Positions 1-12,300 of a stretch of 64,000 nt of DNA are shown here, in pieces. This DNA is from Galaxea fascicularis (lineage: Eukaryota; Cnidaria; Anthozoa; Scleractinia; Euphylliidae), in the NCBI GenBank assembly GCA_948470475.1, contig OX419337.1:5524574-5588573 (forward strand). The letters run 5' to 3'. The translations under genes were made by a program, and so were the position numbers. The notes beneath the pieces are model-generated. The model saw nothing but the letters and a program-made list of their open reading frames with translations, had not been told where the DNA came from and did not search any database. Each line of letters begins with the position of its first letter. Position 1 is the first letter of the stretch.

Positions 1-657
1 ATGTCGAAATTTTAGGTACCAGGTGTTGTTTAAACCGATCAAAGTTAGCCTTCATTTTGTCTCCCAAAAAGACTTACAAAATACACTTTTATAAAAACGA
101 CGATAAAACCCATACCAAAGAGAATTACAAAAAAAATTTTATATGCTTTTATTGTGCAGTGATATTATAATTATTGTGCAAAATTTGATGGTGAATGGAC
201 TTGCTCAGCGCTGCCAACATCTTCCTAAAGTTGCGTGACGATTTGACCGTTTCGCCAAGGGGAAAACGGCTATTTTAACGAATTTTCAAACTTTTGTTAA
301 TTTCAGCCGGAAAAAAAATCGCTGGAACTTTGAAATATTTTTTTCGAAACTAGTTCACAGAGAGGGATGTTTTGGCAAAATAAAAAAAATTCGATTTTTC
401 GCCACTGATTTTCGATTCTCGAAATATTCGGGCGGCTTCTCTTAATTATTATTACATGTATAGGTTCTGGTTCAATTTCAGCCTATTCTTATTTCCTTTT
501 GTTTTGTTGTATGGTAATGTATGATAATTGAGTTTGAAACATAGGAAAATAAAATTTAAAACCACAACATTATCCACATGTACACTGTACAAGCACATGA
601 AGTCAGGACTATAGTCAAGGTCCCCCTCAGTTAACCACGCTACTTTGATTCAATTAG

Positions 658-825
658 CAGGGTTCTCAATAGTTGTTTTTGGTCAGACTGCCCAGAAATA
701 CTTACAGGCGGCTAAACTTCAGCCTGGAGGTACACAAAGGCAAATTTCATAGCCAGCACAGGCGGCTACTTTCATCTTGACAGGCGGCGGAATTCGCCAG
801 TTGCCGGCTACTACTGAGAACCCTG
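658..825. mobile_element. 168-bp MITE with 6-bp target duplication
   Basis: The ends are inverted repeats (CAGGGTTCTCAATAGT on the left; the right end reverse-complements to CAGGGTTCTCAGTAGT). The element is flanked on both sides by AATTAG (652-657 and 826-831), a convincing target-site duplication. The interior is non-coding, with several copies of the word aggcggc. It lies in the downstream intron of the ENKD1-like gene. Confidence 0.75.
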
Positions 826-998
826 AATTAGTCACCTGAAGAGAGCAACAAGACTGCCCAAAATGCTGTTTTCTTTCTTTGTCTAAAACTAATTTTGAAA
901 ATTTCAATGATAATTTATTTTGAAACTTAACAATAAAGAAATCTGTACCCTTAACCAACATAAAAATAATGCCTTCATTGACTGCTTTTAATACTAAC

Positions 999-2445
999 CT
1001 CTTTAGCAATGGTTGCTTTGGGCACAGTCAATTTCATTTCGCGTGGTATTACAGGTTCACACGATGTTGGCCGATCCTTGACTGGAGGCCCATTCCTTGA
1101 GCCAGCTCGAAGAAATGAAGCAGAATTTGATCTCTGCAGCGGTGGTGGAGCCTGAGAAAACAACAGTTTTAGAAAGCACAACCACTGATTGGTTGGATGT
1201 TGTTTGGACAAATCTCTTGCTTAGTTGTTACTAAAAAGACGACATCCTTTAAACACCTGTTGTTGTCACCAGATAATCTTGATAAAAAATTGACATTTAC
1301 AAGCTAGCTTGACTGCTGTTTAAAAAAAATCCCATGAGTATCAAAGATTGATGAAACATCTTTCACACCCATAGCATAGAAACACAAAAGCACTGTAAAC
1401 CACCCCAAGACTATGTATTTATATCAATGTACCACACATAACTTATCACACAGTCTCATGGTGGTTCAGAGTTCTTCTGTGGGGTGAGACCAGACATGAA
1501 CAATAATGTAAAGCTAGTATACATGTACAGTGCACAACTGACCAACAACCATGTAATGCTTTCCTCTTGATGCCACTTGACAAAATAATTTCCTGTTCAT
1601 GTCCAATCAAAACATTTTCTTTGGTGATCATTGTTCCACCCCAATAGGCTCTACACCCGACTGAGTGTAGTTTATGACTGACAGGGTTAAAGGCCACTAA
1701 AATCTGACTAAAATCTGGTAACTATTGAGCTGAAGGGGGTAATAATATACTAGTAAATTTGATGTCAGAACATACATGTACACGTACATCTTCCTGTTAG
1801 CTACTTCTTATCAGATTATACCTTCACTTCCTGAGCTACTTTAGAATCCACATGATCAAACTTTCCTGGTTTGTAAACGGCTTTCACTGGTTCATTAGTA
1901 CTTAACTCCTTTTGCTTTTCTCGATTGGCTTTCTGGATTTCTTTAATACGGTGCACATTTTCTTTTGCAAAATTCTTTGGTTGTGCAGAAGCTGTAAAAT
2001 ACCAGGAAAAAACAAGAACTAATTTAATAATTGAATTCCGCAATGAAGGTTAACAAGACTACAGTAACTCTGAGTCAAGAAATGCAGATAATTTGACCAA
2101 GGCGACATGTACTCTGATGGAAAGTGACCTTGTTTATTTTCGTCTGGTTCTGTTAACTGAGGTGATTTCAACTTTTGAGTCTGTGGATTCAATCCTGCGT
2201 TATCAAAGTTACAGTGTATATCAAAATGAATTCTTACAAGGTCTTGATCCAATGGAGTAAGGTCTTCCTTGAGGATTAAACAACTGTGATAGCGTTCCTT
2301 GAGCCTTGATTGCATTGGAAAGCGCTTCAGGTTTCACTCTAGCCTTTGGTAAACTTTCTGCATACACAGGACTGTATCTATCGACGCTAGTCGGCCTTCG
2401 TGTATCGAATCCTGGGTCAGACGGTATTGTCCAAGTTGACAACAT
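999..2445 (-). CDS. ENKD1: ENKD1-like (enkurin domain-containing protein 1), 5' part, truncated by window edge
   Basis: Three minus-strand exons splice in frame: 2238-2445, 1822-1991 and 999-1151, giving the first 177 residues; the rest lies left of the window. Donors read gtaaga, gtataa and gttagt, and the acceptors end in ttttacag and ttctcag. Motifs that match vertebrate ENKD1 as I remember it are DTRRPTSVDRYSP near the N-terminus, KENVHRIKEIQKANREKQ followed by a KAVYKPGKFDHVDSKV stretch, and SASFLRAGSRNGPP. The C-terminal enkurin domain is not in this window. ENKD1 is known as a microtubule-associated protein of centrosomes and cilia; that role is taken from the family. The start ATG at 2445 is the first in frame after a stop about 35 nt upstream, so it is the likely start, though an upstream 5' exon is possible. 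Intron 3 carries a small MITE at 658-825. Confidence 0.8.
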
Positions 2446-2737
2446 CCTTGGCGCAATCTGAGCTTCGGTTAACAGAATATTTCAAGCAACGTTTAATCAA
2501 CTGCGGAAGATTCCCGTAATTTTCTTGCCACATTCGGAAGAGGCATACTTGCCTGTCGCTTTAAAGGTCTTTTGACTGATGATCAGGACAAATTTCTTCG
2601 AGATTTCAGGACGTTTTTCACATGGAGTATGTAGTTTCCGTTGGTATGCTAAACAACAACGAAGACTAAAGCAATCCCACAGACAGAGCGCAAAAACCGC
2701 CAGACATGCGCACTAGAGCTCTCGCCACTGGTTCTTG

Positions 2738-3253
2738 TCAGGCGGTGTTGGACACGACTCTCAAAGCATGCCGGGAGAAATTTCCGACAGCTCTCATTTT
2801 CGCCTGATCGCCGGACGGTAAACAACTCCGTCGAGGGAGAAGATAGTCAAGATATGAGGACTGCTTCCCATGCTCAAAGAAATCTCCGAAGATGTACACA
2901 TTAAATCGTTCGCGGGGAAAGTAGCAGCTATAAATGCTTACTGCTGGATGCATAATGGGAGTATTTACTGCATGAAACAACTCGGGCAAACCCCACTTAA
3001 TTTCGATCGTATTTACTGCATGGAACAACTCGGGCAAACCCCACTTAATTTCGATCGGCACTTTTTTCTTATTTGGAGTCTTATTGCTGACCAACAAGAT
3101 ACGCGCTATCGTGGTGTTTGATGGATTTTCGACGAACACAAAAAGAGGAATCCACAAGGAAAAGGTGAGAATAATTCGAAAACAAAGCAATGTTGTGTTA
3201 CTGTTTTTGAATCGAAAACTCGTGCAAAGCTTGAGTAATCGAGTCTCAGTCAC
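2738..3253 (-). CDS. Unassigned 171-residue ORF with an internal 16-residue duplication
   Basis: The minus-strand ORF starts with a short basic N-terminus and one hydrophobic segment (about residues 22-41), which would suit a type II membrane protein, but I do not recognise the family. Residues around 83-114 contain the 16-residue word IEIKWGLPELFHAVNT twice, because of an exact-period 48-bp tandem duplication (2962-3009 and 3010-3057, one mismatch). The last 30 residues look like read-through of non-coding sequence. It could be a first exon, a fragment, or chance; low confidence that it is a gene. Confidence 0.2.
   Translation of the reverse strand: MTETRLLKLCTSFRFKNSNTTLLCFRIILTFSLWIPLFVFVENPSNTTIARILLVSNKTPNKKKVPIEIKWGLPELFHAVNTIEIKWGLPELFHAVNTPIMHPAVSIYSCYFPRERFNVYIFGDFFEHGKQSSYLDYLLPRRSCLPSGDQAKMRAVGNFSRHALRVVSNTA
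2962..3057. repeat. 48-bp tandem duplication
   Basis: Two adjacent 48-bp copies, starting tatttactgcatg and ending atttcgatcg, differ at one position (a/g at the thirteenth or fourteenth base). The period is a multiple of three, so it keeps any overlapping frame open. Confidence 0.9.
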
Positions 3254-4095
3254 TGTATTTTCTAATCAAAAGGAATCGTGACGAGTCTGCCAGTCAAGGG
3301 TTGGCCCTTTGGAGACAAGGAGAGAAAGACAAGGCAAGGATTTTTTTTTAAAAGCAGTGGATGTAACAAATGAAATGGCCCTGAAGGTGTTTGAGGTATG
3401 CATAAGTTTTAAAATTCTTTTAGTTGTATTGGAGTAACTCTCTAAAGAACTGACAGACTCAATGTTGCCTTTTTTGAGTAAGTTTGATGTCTTACACATG
3501 CATTAATTATTTGAAAGGTTCTTGTCATTACTTCTATAATTTAACTGTAAGCTAAGTTTATACATATTGAAGCATAATTCATTGCATTGCCTTGAATTTG
3601 AGTAAATGCATGCCAGAAAAATGTATTTTGATGTAATGTATTTGCATTGGTATTTTTCCATTGTCGCTGAGGTTATTATTTTTTTTATTTAGTCTTGCAG
3701 GGAGAAGAAAATTCAGTGTGTAGTTCCTGAACTTGGAAGGCTTCACTGATTTTGTGATATCAGAGGATTCTGACTTCATGACACACTTAAATTCCAGGTG
3801 AACAAAATTTCAAAACTAAAAACTCAGTTTATCTATTAAATGTACAGGGGGTGTAAATGTATAAACCGGCTTGGGTGCCAGAAATGTTTTTTTTTTTTCT
3901 CAGAGACTGCACATGGAAGTAAATAAGGTTAATTTTTTTTATTGCAGGTTTATGGGCATAAATATAACTAGTAAATCTCAAGTAACTCTTGTTGAAAATT
4001 ATTCATTGGACCGAAGTGTTGTTGTCAACAAAGTGGTGATCAAGTAATGATTTTAATATTACTGTAGCTACATTTTATGTTCATTACTTTGCCAG

Positions 4096-4535
4096 AAGCT
4101 GACACAACAGCACCTCCCATTGTACCTCATATTGACTGTACCAATGCAATTGTTCAACTGAAGGTCATCAGTGTGGAACAAGGAACATTGCTATGGACTG
4201 TTCCATGTTTTCCATTTTTGACTATTGAGCGGAGGAAGACAAAATCAGCCAGACAGAATGGAGTTCTACAAAAGGCTATTATGATTTTCAGAGCATGCAA
4301 TGAAATCTGGACTTCTCAAGTTAAAGACACGGTTATGTAACCTTGACCACATCATGCTTTCTTGAGATGAAAATAAAAAATAAATGACCATAGAAGTGTT
4401 GAATCTGTTTACATTTCCTCATGTGAGGTTGATTGCTTAAGTGAACAAAGTACAGGAGACAGTGATGATGAGGGAGACCCTGAGTCAGACAGGAGAGACT
4501 CAGGAGGCCTTAGTGCTACATACCCTCCCATTTAA
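4096..4535 (+). other. Possible 3' exons of an unidentified plus-strand gene
   Basis: An open frame follows an acceptor (tttgccag, ending 4095) and runs to a stop at 4340. A second open stretch after gtgag at 4427 encodes an acidic tail (STGDSDDEGDPESD) ending at 4535. The putative donor at 4332 (ACG/gttatg) is weak, and I found no convincing upstream exons. Composition is coding-like but the family is not recognised. Confidence 0.2.
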
Positions 4536-6375
4536 GGTTATGGGGGTTGCACACATATTAAACCAGACAATATGTTTAAATTATGCAAATGCAATTAGTG
4601 TTTTTATTGACTATGGACTTGGATTCAAACAAGTTGGCTACATTGGCCAAGAACTAACTAAATTCAATTCATCCATCCTCTTATCCAACAAGGCATTCAT
4701 GACATGAAATTTTTAACAGCATGGGCCAAATCAGGGTATTTTATGACATTGCAACTTGCATTTGAAGGGGAATAACCATCCCAAGTTTTAAGAGCTAGTA
4801 AAACCATTCAGTAGCCTGTCAAAATATTGTTACATTTGATTTTTCTTGGTCAAAGCATCCCTGTATGGATGATCTGCATACAGTGTATATGTGCATTTCT
4901 TTGGCGGTTAGTTGGGAGTGCCTCCACTTGAGGGCCAAAAGGCCGCTTTGAGGACATGCCGAAGAACTGGATCACATAAACACTAAAAACAAATAGAAGG
5001 AAAGCATTACAACATAATACAACAATAATACATACTCTTATAGTAATAAAACTTCTACAGGAATCACACCATCAACTCCCGCGAAATGCCGTGAAATTGA
5101 GGAGAAGATGTGACAAATTACGAAAAAGCCCAAACTTCAAGGCAGATTTTCATCGTTAAAATGGCGGGGCCCGCCTGGGCCCGCCGCACGTTTCTTAAAG
5201 ATCAACTATCGAACTAAAGTTCTGTGCAAAAATAATCCCCGATACTGACCCTTGATTGTCGAAAATCGAACAAATGATTGTCCATGTCAAACGCGTGTGC
5301 GTGACAACCGTTTTCAATTCAACAAGATTTCCATCGACTAGTTTTAATACAAAAAATCCTTACCTGAATTTAAAACTTGAACAATAACTGGCCCATATAT
5401 TAAACTTGAAGCTCCCAGAAAATATTCCTTTCTTTCTTTACATCAATGTGGAAATCGGTCGAAGACGATGAACCATTCTTGACATTCCGAGACGAAAGTG
5501 TCCGCCATTGCTTCTGCAAAGGCGACGTTATGATTGGCCGAATAATGTCACGTGAACCGTGTCCAACACCGCCTGGGTTCTTGTATTCCCGCCGTTCGAT
5601 TTTCAAAATGGCGGAGGACTAATCAGAATCTAACACGTCACAGCGGACGCTGCCAAGCCGCTGTCCTCGCTCTGAGGATTTTTCAACATCGTTGAACGGA
5701 ATCTGTCAGCATTCAGCCCTGTCTTGGCGACGCTAGCGAAAAGATCGGACTTAAACAGGTTCTCTAAAGCAGGGATGTTTGTGACCAGCTTCGGAGCCTA
5801 TTTTGAAGCTTGTTGTTTCGAAGAAGGGCAGGTTTTTTGCGTTTCTTAAGGTGGTCGCTTACTCTTTAAGGTCAGGAAAGAGAAATGTTGGAGGTAAATA
5901 GTGTATGTGAAACATATCAAATATGACTTTTTTTTCGTTTCTATGAAATTTTTTTAGAGCTCTTTAAAGTTGAACTTTCACTTTTACAACTTGAGAACAC
6001 CAAGGAAGGCGTCTTCGAGTCGAAGTTTGAAGGGCTGTATGTATAATTACTCTTTTAAATCGCTTTAGATTTCAAGGAACTCGTGCTAATTTGTATTTTC
6101 ACTCATGGAGGTGATAGTATGTAGTGCGTGTGGTTCGTAAGATTGTTATAGAGGGAAAATGTATGTTTCTGATCGTTTGTGTTTTATTTAATAAAGGGTT
6201 TTACTTTCACCTTCGACAACTGTGTTCTTGTTATTGCTCATTGCCCAGCACTCGCTCACGTAAGTTTTCCCGCCTAAACCGCGGCTACAGGGCGGCTGGC
6301 AAGGACTGTCAATTTTCCCAATGTTGCCGACAACAACACCGGCATTTTTTGTCCTTTTAAACGACCGTGATCGAG

Positions 6376-9300
6376 ATGTTTTGTGTCAAAGCGCCGCGAG
6401 AGCTGAGAAACAAAAAGAGTCAACACTCGGCACTTGCTGCCAGTGACTGTTGGGGAAATGTCTCTGTTTTGGTTGGCACGACAGCACGGGCCTGTGGTTT
6501 TTCCAGTGATACAACTCTTTGTAAAAAACATATTGACGAGTGTAACAACGTTAACAAAGTAAGCTGCTGTTTTCCTTTCCGCGGTCCTGAAAATGCCTGC
6601 AAGGGTGCTCTTGTTCTATGCCCTCAGCGCCTTTTTTCAGTTTTTGACGAGACCAAAACAGTTCATCACACTGGAACAATGATATGCGAGGGTCACTTAG
6701 AATTAGCTGACAAAGATGTCAGAATTTCTCAAATGGACGAATACATTTCACCAACAAAGGTGGGTGTCAGGATAAAATATTATTTCACTTTTAAACACAG
6801 TCTGTATGGTTTGGTATTTTTCTACCTGTCACAAACTCTATACCCTATTCTTTATTAGCGCCCTAGAACGGACACAAGGAAAGAAGCACTTTCAAACAGT
6901 TTTGCAGAATTATTTAACCAGGTGGAAACCCTCAGGGATCAAAAGCAAAACCTGGAAATAAAGCAGAAAGAAATTGAAAACCATAATAAAAACCTCCAAA
7001 AGAAACTTGAAGGTGGGTGCATGTAGTAAGACTGGATATTACTTTTCAACACTTTTCAAAAAGTGTAATATGTTTTTGATCTGTGCCCAGGAAAAACAAT
7101 TGACACTAATAAATTCCTCACTCTCTAAAATACAATGTAGTAGGTGTCACCTGGTTCCTTTTAATGTAATAACTATACAATTAACGTCACTGCAAACTGC
7201 ATCCACCCATCAGCTGACTATAATAACTTTAAACAGATATCTTGGTCAGTATTACAGCTGTGTAACCTAGCAACCAAGGTTGCTAATATCGCTATTATTT
7301 CAACAGAAGTTTTACAGCATAACAAAAACTTGATGGAAAAACAAAGTCAGCAGCATGAATTAAATAAGGATTTGAGGGAAGAGAACATCATGCTTTCCAA
7401 GAAAGTACAAGGTAAACCCTGTATAAAGGCAACAAGTTTTACCTTCCTTTGTGCACTTATGCATCCTTACAGTCTGCTTAACCAAGATATCACTTTGACA
7501 GGGATAAAACAAATATTCCAAAAACTAAGCTAAATGTTTTCATATTCCTGATTAAGCTTGAGGTAGAGGGAAAAATGTTTTTGTTCCAGGAGAACAACAC
7601 ATCACTAGCACACAGTACTGTTAACTTTGACCCTGATACAAAGAAGGCATTTTTAGTTAGCACAACTTTGAGGAACCAGCTATAAATAAATTAATTTAGA
7701 GTGCAAATTGTGGGCATTTTTAACCCTGACTACAAAACCATAACAACTTTTACTCTTATAAATATTTCTCTCTGCTAAAGGAGACACAACATTCAGCACT
7801 CTTGTTCACCAATTTCACAAGTCTTTGGTTACACATTATGCAAAGGGAGGAAAGAACTTGTATGATCCAGATGAAATGGAGAAATTCTGTGATGTTCATG
7901 CTCCAGGCCTGTTTGAAGACATCTTCCAGGCTATCTTGAATGATGACAAACAACCTCCATCAATTAAGAGGTCCAATCTCCAACGGATAAGAGTAGTTTC
8001 TCTTCTGCATAACCTCAGCTTTTTCAGAAATCAGGTATGGTCCCCATTTCCTACAAACAAAAAAGATGTTAAAACTACTGACATGCACCATAATAGAATT
8101 AAACCACATTGAAGGATAAGGGAGAAGACGCCAACTTATATGTACACCACACTATTTTTTTCCTTCTTTCTTCCAAGAGAAATAATCTTTAAAAAAAGAA
8201 AAATAAGAAATCTGTCTCTGGTGATAACAGAATACAAATAAAACTTTGAAAGTATTTTAAACTAGACTTGTTACATGTGAACAACCATCCACACACTCAG
8301 AGATTATTTGTCACGGGAAAAAATGATAGGATCTTTGAAAAAAGTAATCATTATTTATCTAATGATGTTTCATTGGCAGAAAAACTGTCCAATGCAAAAA
8401 GCGAATGGTCTTCAACTTAAATTAAGTGGAGCAAGTTACTCCTCACTGATGTCTGGAATGGTCCTTGGATACAGTTGCCATCCTCACTCTATAAACAATT
8501 ATGAGAAAGCTTTGGCCACAACAAACAAAGAAGAAGTGAGAAAAAAAGTGAAAATTGCAATGAAGGTATAATAAGAAAGACCTTAAAAAATAAGCTTCCA
8601 AGGTCAATAATAGATTAATAAGAAAATATCCTTACTTTCACATTTTCGGTCCAAAGTAATGAATCTAAAAATACACTTCACTTGTGCCTTGTCTTGAATG
8701 GCTCATAAAGCCCTATCATGACTGGACAGCAGGGGCCTTTTGTATGCCTCTCCCTCAACCAGTCCAGCACTCAATTGCAAAAAGATACCTACAACTGAAA
8801 ACAAAAAGTTTTTGGGATATTAAGAGGCAACTACCACCCTTGGTAACTTGAGAATGGGATTTATTTTGAGGAAGGGAAACACTAAGTTAATTATCAGAGA
8901 CACACTTAACATATCATGACCAAAAAAAGATTTCCAGCTGCATTTTTCTCTCTAAATAGTTAAGAAGGCATTGGTAAGCAGTATTTTTTGAACAATGTCA
9001 AAACCCATAAATTATACATATACAATGCTGTAATATTTGCAACTGCAACAAAAGATCTTAGTCAGAAACTTTTTCCAAAGGAACAAAAATTCATCCTACT
9101 CATTGAAGATGACATCCACTTCATACATGCCCCAAGGAAGCCAACGAGCTCAGTAACAAGTACATCATGGCACATGTGCACAGTGTTAGCAGACATCCAT
9201 TGTAACATCCACGCTGTGCCTCAAAATGATGACATTAAATTAAACCACCGGTCAGCAAGAGTAGTGATGCCAGATGGAGCAATCAGAGAGTGCCGGGGAG

Positions 9301-12300
9301 GAATTGATATTGACCACCTGTTGGGATATTTTCGCGTTGAACTGCCCAAATATTTTTCCTTCAGCTTCCTGTCTTCACTACCTGTTGAATACACACAAGT
9401 CAATTTTTCAAATATCCAGAACAGCTTTCAGAATCTCAGGTACACTTAATAAAGCCCTATAAAGTCCTATTTTAAATCTTCACAGTACACACTCAGCTAG
9501 TGCCTCCAATAAATTTTTAATACAGTCAAACCTGTATATAACAGCCCTGTATATAGCGGTCACCCGGTATATTACTGTCACAAGACAACTTCCTAAAATT
9601 TTCAGTTGTCTTTTCTGCAAAGATGACCTGTATATAGCAGTCACCCTGTATATAATGGTCACCAGACAACTTCCCAAAATTTTCAATTGCCTTATATTAT
9701 CTGCAAAGTTGACCTGAATATAACAGTCACCTTGCCATTTCCCTAGGGTGACTGTTGAACACAGGTAAACACAGGTGTGACTGTAGAATAGTTGACAAAT
9801 TTCTGAAAACAAAAAAAAACTGAACTTTTTAATACTGTTACATTTTCAAAACCAAATTTTTAAGCTTTTGATGGTTCACAAGTACATGCAAGTAGAATAA
9901 CAAATTATTCAAATCAAGCTATACAATAAAAGTAGTAACAACATTTTATTCACTTGTTCTCAATAACTTGCTTTCAATTACCAAGGGTGTATTGGGATGC
10001 AGAGAGGCATGAAATGGAAAGTTTAAGAACGTCATGGTTGCTTGATGAGTTCCAGCAGTCTCTCCATAGCAAGAATGATTATGCAGCAGCCCTTGAACAC
10101 ACACTAGGAGTGTGTCCTGAGCTTGAGGAATACATGAAAGAATTCCAACTGGTTGTAACTGGTGACTACCCAACCTGGAAATACAATAAAAAGCTAGTTG
10201 CAGAGGTAGCTACTTGGATGTAAAAAAAAAAATACAGAAGCAAAGAGCAAAATAAAACAAAAGCACTAAAAAGGAGAAAGGGGGAACAAAACATTAGACT
10301 GATGAATAAAAAAATAATCTGTATGAAAAGACAAAACAATAGCCAAAGAATCTAGTCCATGGAGTGGTGTCCTCCAAGCACATAAGAAATAATTTTTAAC
10401 AATTAATAACATTGATTAGGGCTGATAACAATACATCCATGCCTTCCTGAAATAAACCTAATATACTGCAGTAACATTAAACAACCTTTTTTTCTTATAA
10501 TCTACATAATACAGTGGCCAAATGGATCATCACAGAGAAAAACACCATTAATGATTCCATGGCAGGGTCCATTCCATGTATCTCTTAATGCAGAGGAGTC
10601 AACCATTCAAGTGTTCTGGCCTGTTTTTGAGAAGTTATATAAAGCTCTATTTGGAAGGTTGGTCAAATTTAGAGAAACATAAGAAATCAAAAGCAGTATA
10701 CTTCAGCTTCGTACACCTGTAGGTTGGGAGAAGCTATCAGTTATCATGAGGTCACAAAAATAATAATTATTATATTTACTAAATTTTTAGAAACAAGAGA
10801 TTTCCCAAGAAGCCAAAATCTGAAAAAATTTCTTTAGTATCATCACTTGCATTTGGAGGCTGGATGATAGTTCGCGATGTGGTCTTGGATTTGTTTGGTT
10901 CAAGTAAAGATCCACAGTACCTAATGTTGGTCAACCTACTCGATGAGATAACATGCTTCAATACGTACTACTACACTGCATTCTTTCGTGGTGGAAACTT
11001 TGACAGCTGGATGCAGTCCATGCTAAGGGCTTCCATGATCTTCATCAACTTCAGACGCAGAAACTACGACAAGGCAACCTTAACTCAGTTGAGTGATCTT
11101 CTGTTCCATGTGTCAGACAACACAGACCTTGGAGAAAAGATGCAAGAGTTCCTGCAAGTTTTTACTGAGAAGAAAATTGAGATACTCCATTCCATATTAC
11201 GACGGTAGGAAAAATATTAAACTTTTGAATTTAACTAAGAAAGATACAAATGATAAAGAATATCTAACACAGAAGTATTCACTGTTTTTAAGTTGACTTT
11301 TGCTTTGGTAATTGTCTTTTAGGTCCTTGAGACCCTTTGATTAAAGTTTTCTCTTGTAGTTTACTTAACCAATAAGGAGCTTGCAATGAAAAAATTGGAT
11401 ATTTGAGACATTGCCCACAAAGTTACTACAGTAATAAAATAAGAGTTATATTATTGATTACTTTGTTACAGTATTGATTACTTTGTTACAGTAAAATAAG
11501 AGTTATATTATTGATTACTTTGTTACAGTAATGTACCTATTTGGGCTTTTCCACAACTAATAAACACGATTGCCCATGCACTAAGTGGAAGACGCTTCGA
11601 CGCTGATTTTATGGAATGGTTTTTACCAAACTACTTACGAGGACGCAGTAACAAAGACATTGCAGAGATGGCATTAAAATCAGCTGAGTTCCTGTTTGAA
11701 ATTTTCTCTAATGTATGGATGACGCTTGGCCAAACAGCAAAAGTCCCACGTGGAAATCGTAAATTTCAGGTGTTAACTTCATTAAACAATTTTACTCAAG
11801 CTGGTTGAAGTTCATTTTAAAAAAATGAATAATAATGAGAAGAACCACTGTAAGGAACAAGAAACACTATAAAATTGTTCGAATGAACCGAGCTACATGT
11901 ACCGATTGTACGGCCTAGAAAAATCTTTTATAAGGATAAAAATGTAACTTTTCATTCAGTAGCTTAGCTTTCCACTTTAAAAAGACGTTGATAATAAACA
12001 AGAAAATGATGTGTTGACTATAGACAATATTTAATGCATGATAATTACCTTGTCTTTCAGCCATACTATTTCCCAGCTGTTGATGCAACAATGGACCAGC
12101 GATCGCTTCCTCTGGGGTATTCCTTTCTTGGAAATGAACCGGACCCGACAGTGTGTTGTGACTTGCGTGACTGCCAAAGACAGCAAGCAGTGGACTACAA
12201 ACGATTAAACTGTGGCCACTCTTTTCACACCGAATGCTTGAGAGATACATGTAGCGACCTTGGTCAGAGTGCGTCAAATGCAGACCGTGCACGTTTGTGC

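Larger units (their letters stand above)
2446..6375. other. Intergenic stretch, no confident gene
   Basis: This lies between the ENKD1-like start and the start of the RING/C2H2 gene. It holds the unassigned ORF at 2738-3253, possible exons at 4096-4535, and a GC-richer stretch around 5080-5640 (including a ggcggggcccgcctgggcccgcc block near 5163) that may be a promoter region for the plus-strand gene. An 18-bp word, caggcggtgttggacacg, occurs near 2738 and again inverted near 5560. I see nothing else to annotate. Confidence 0.4.
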
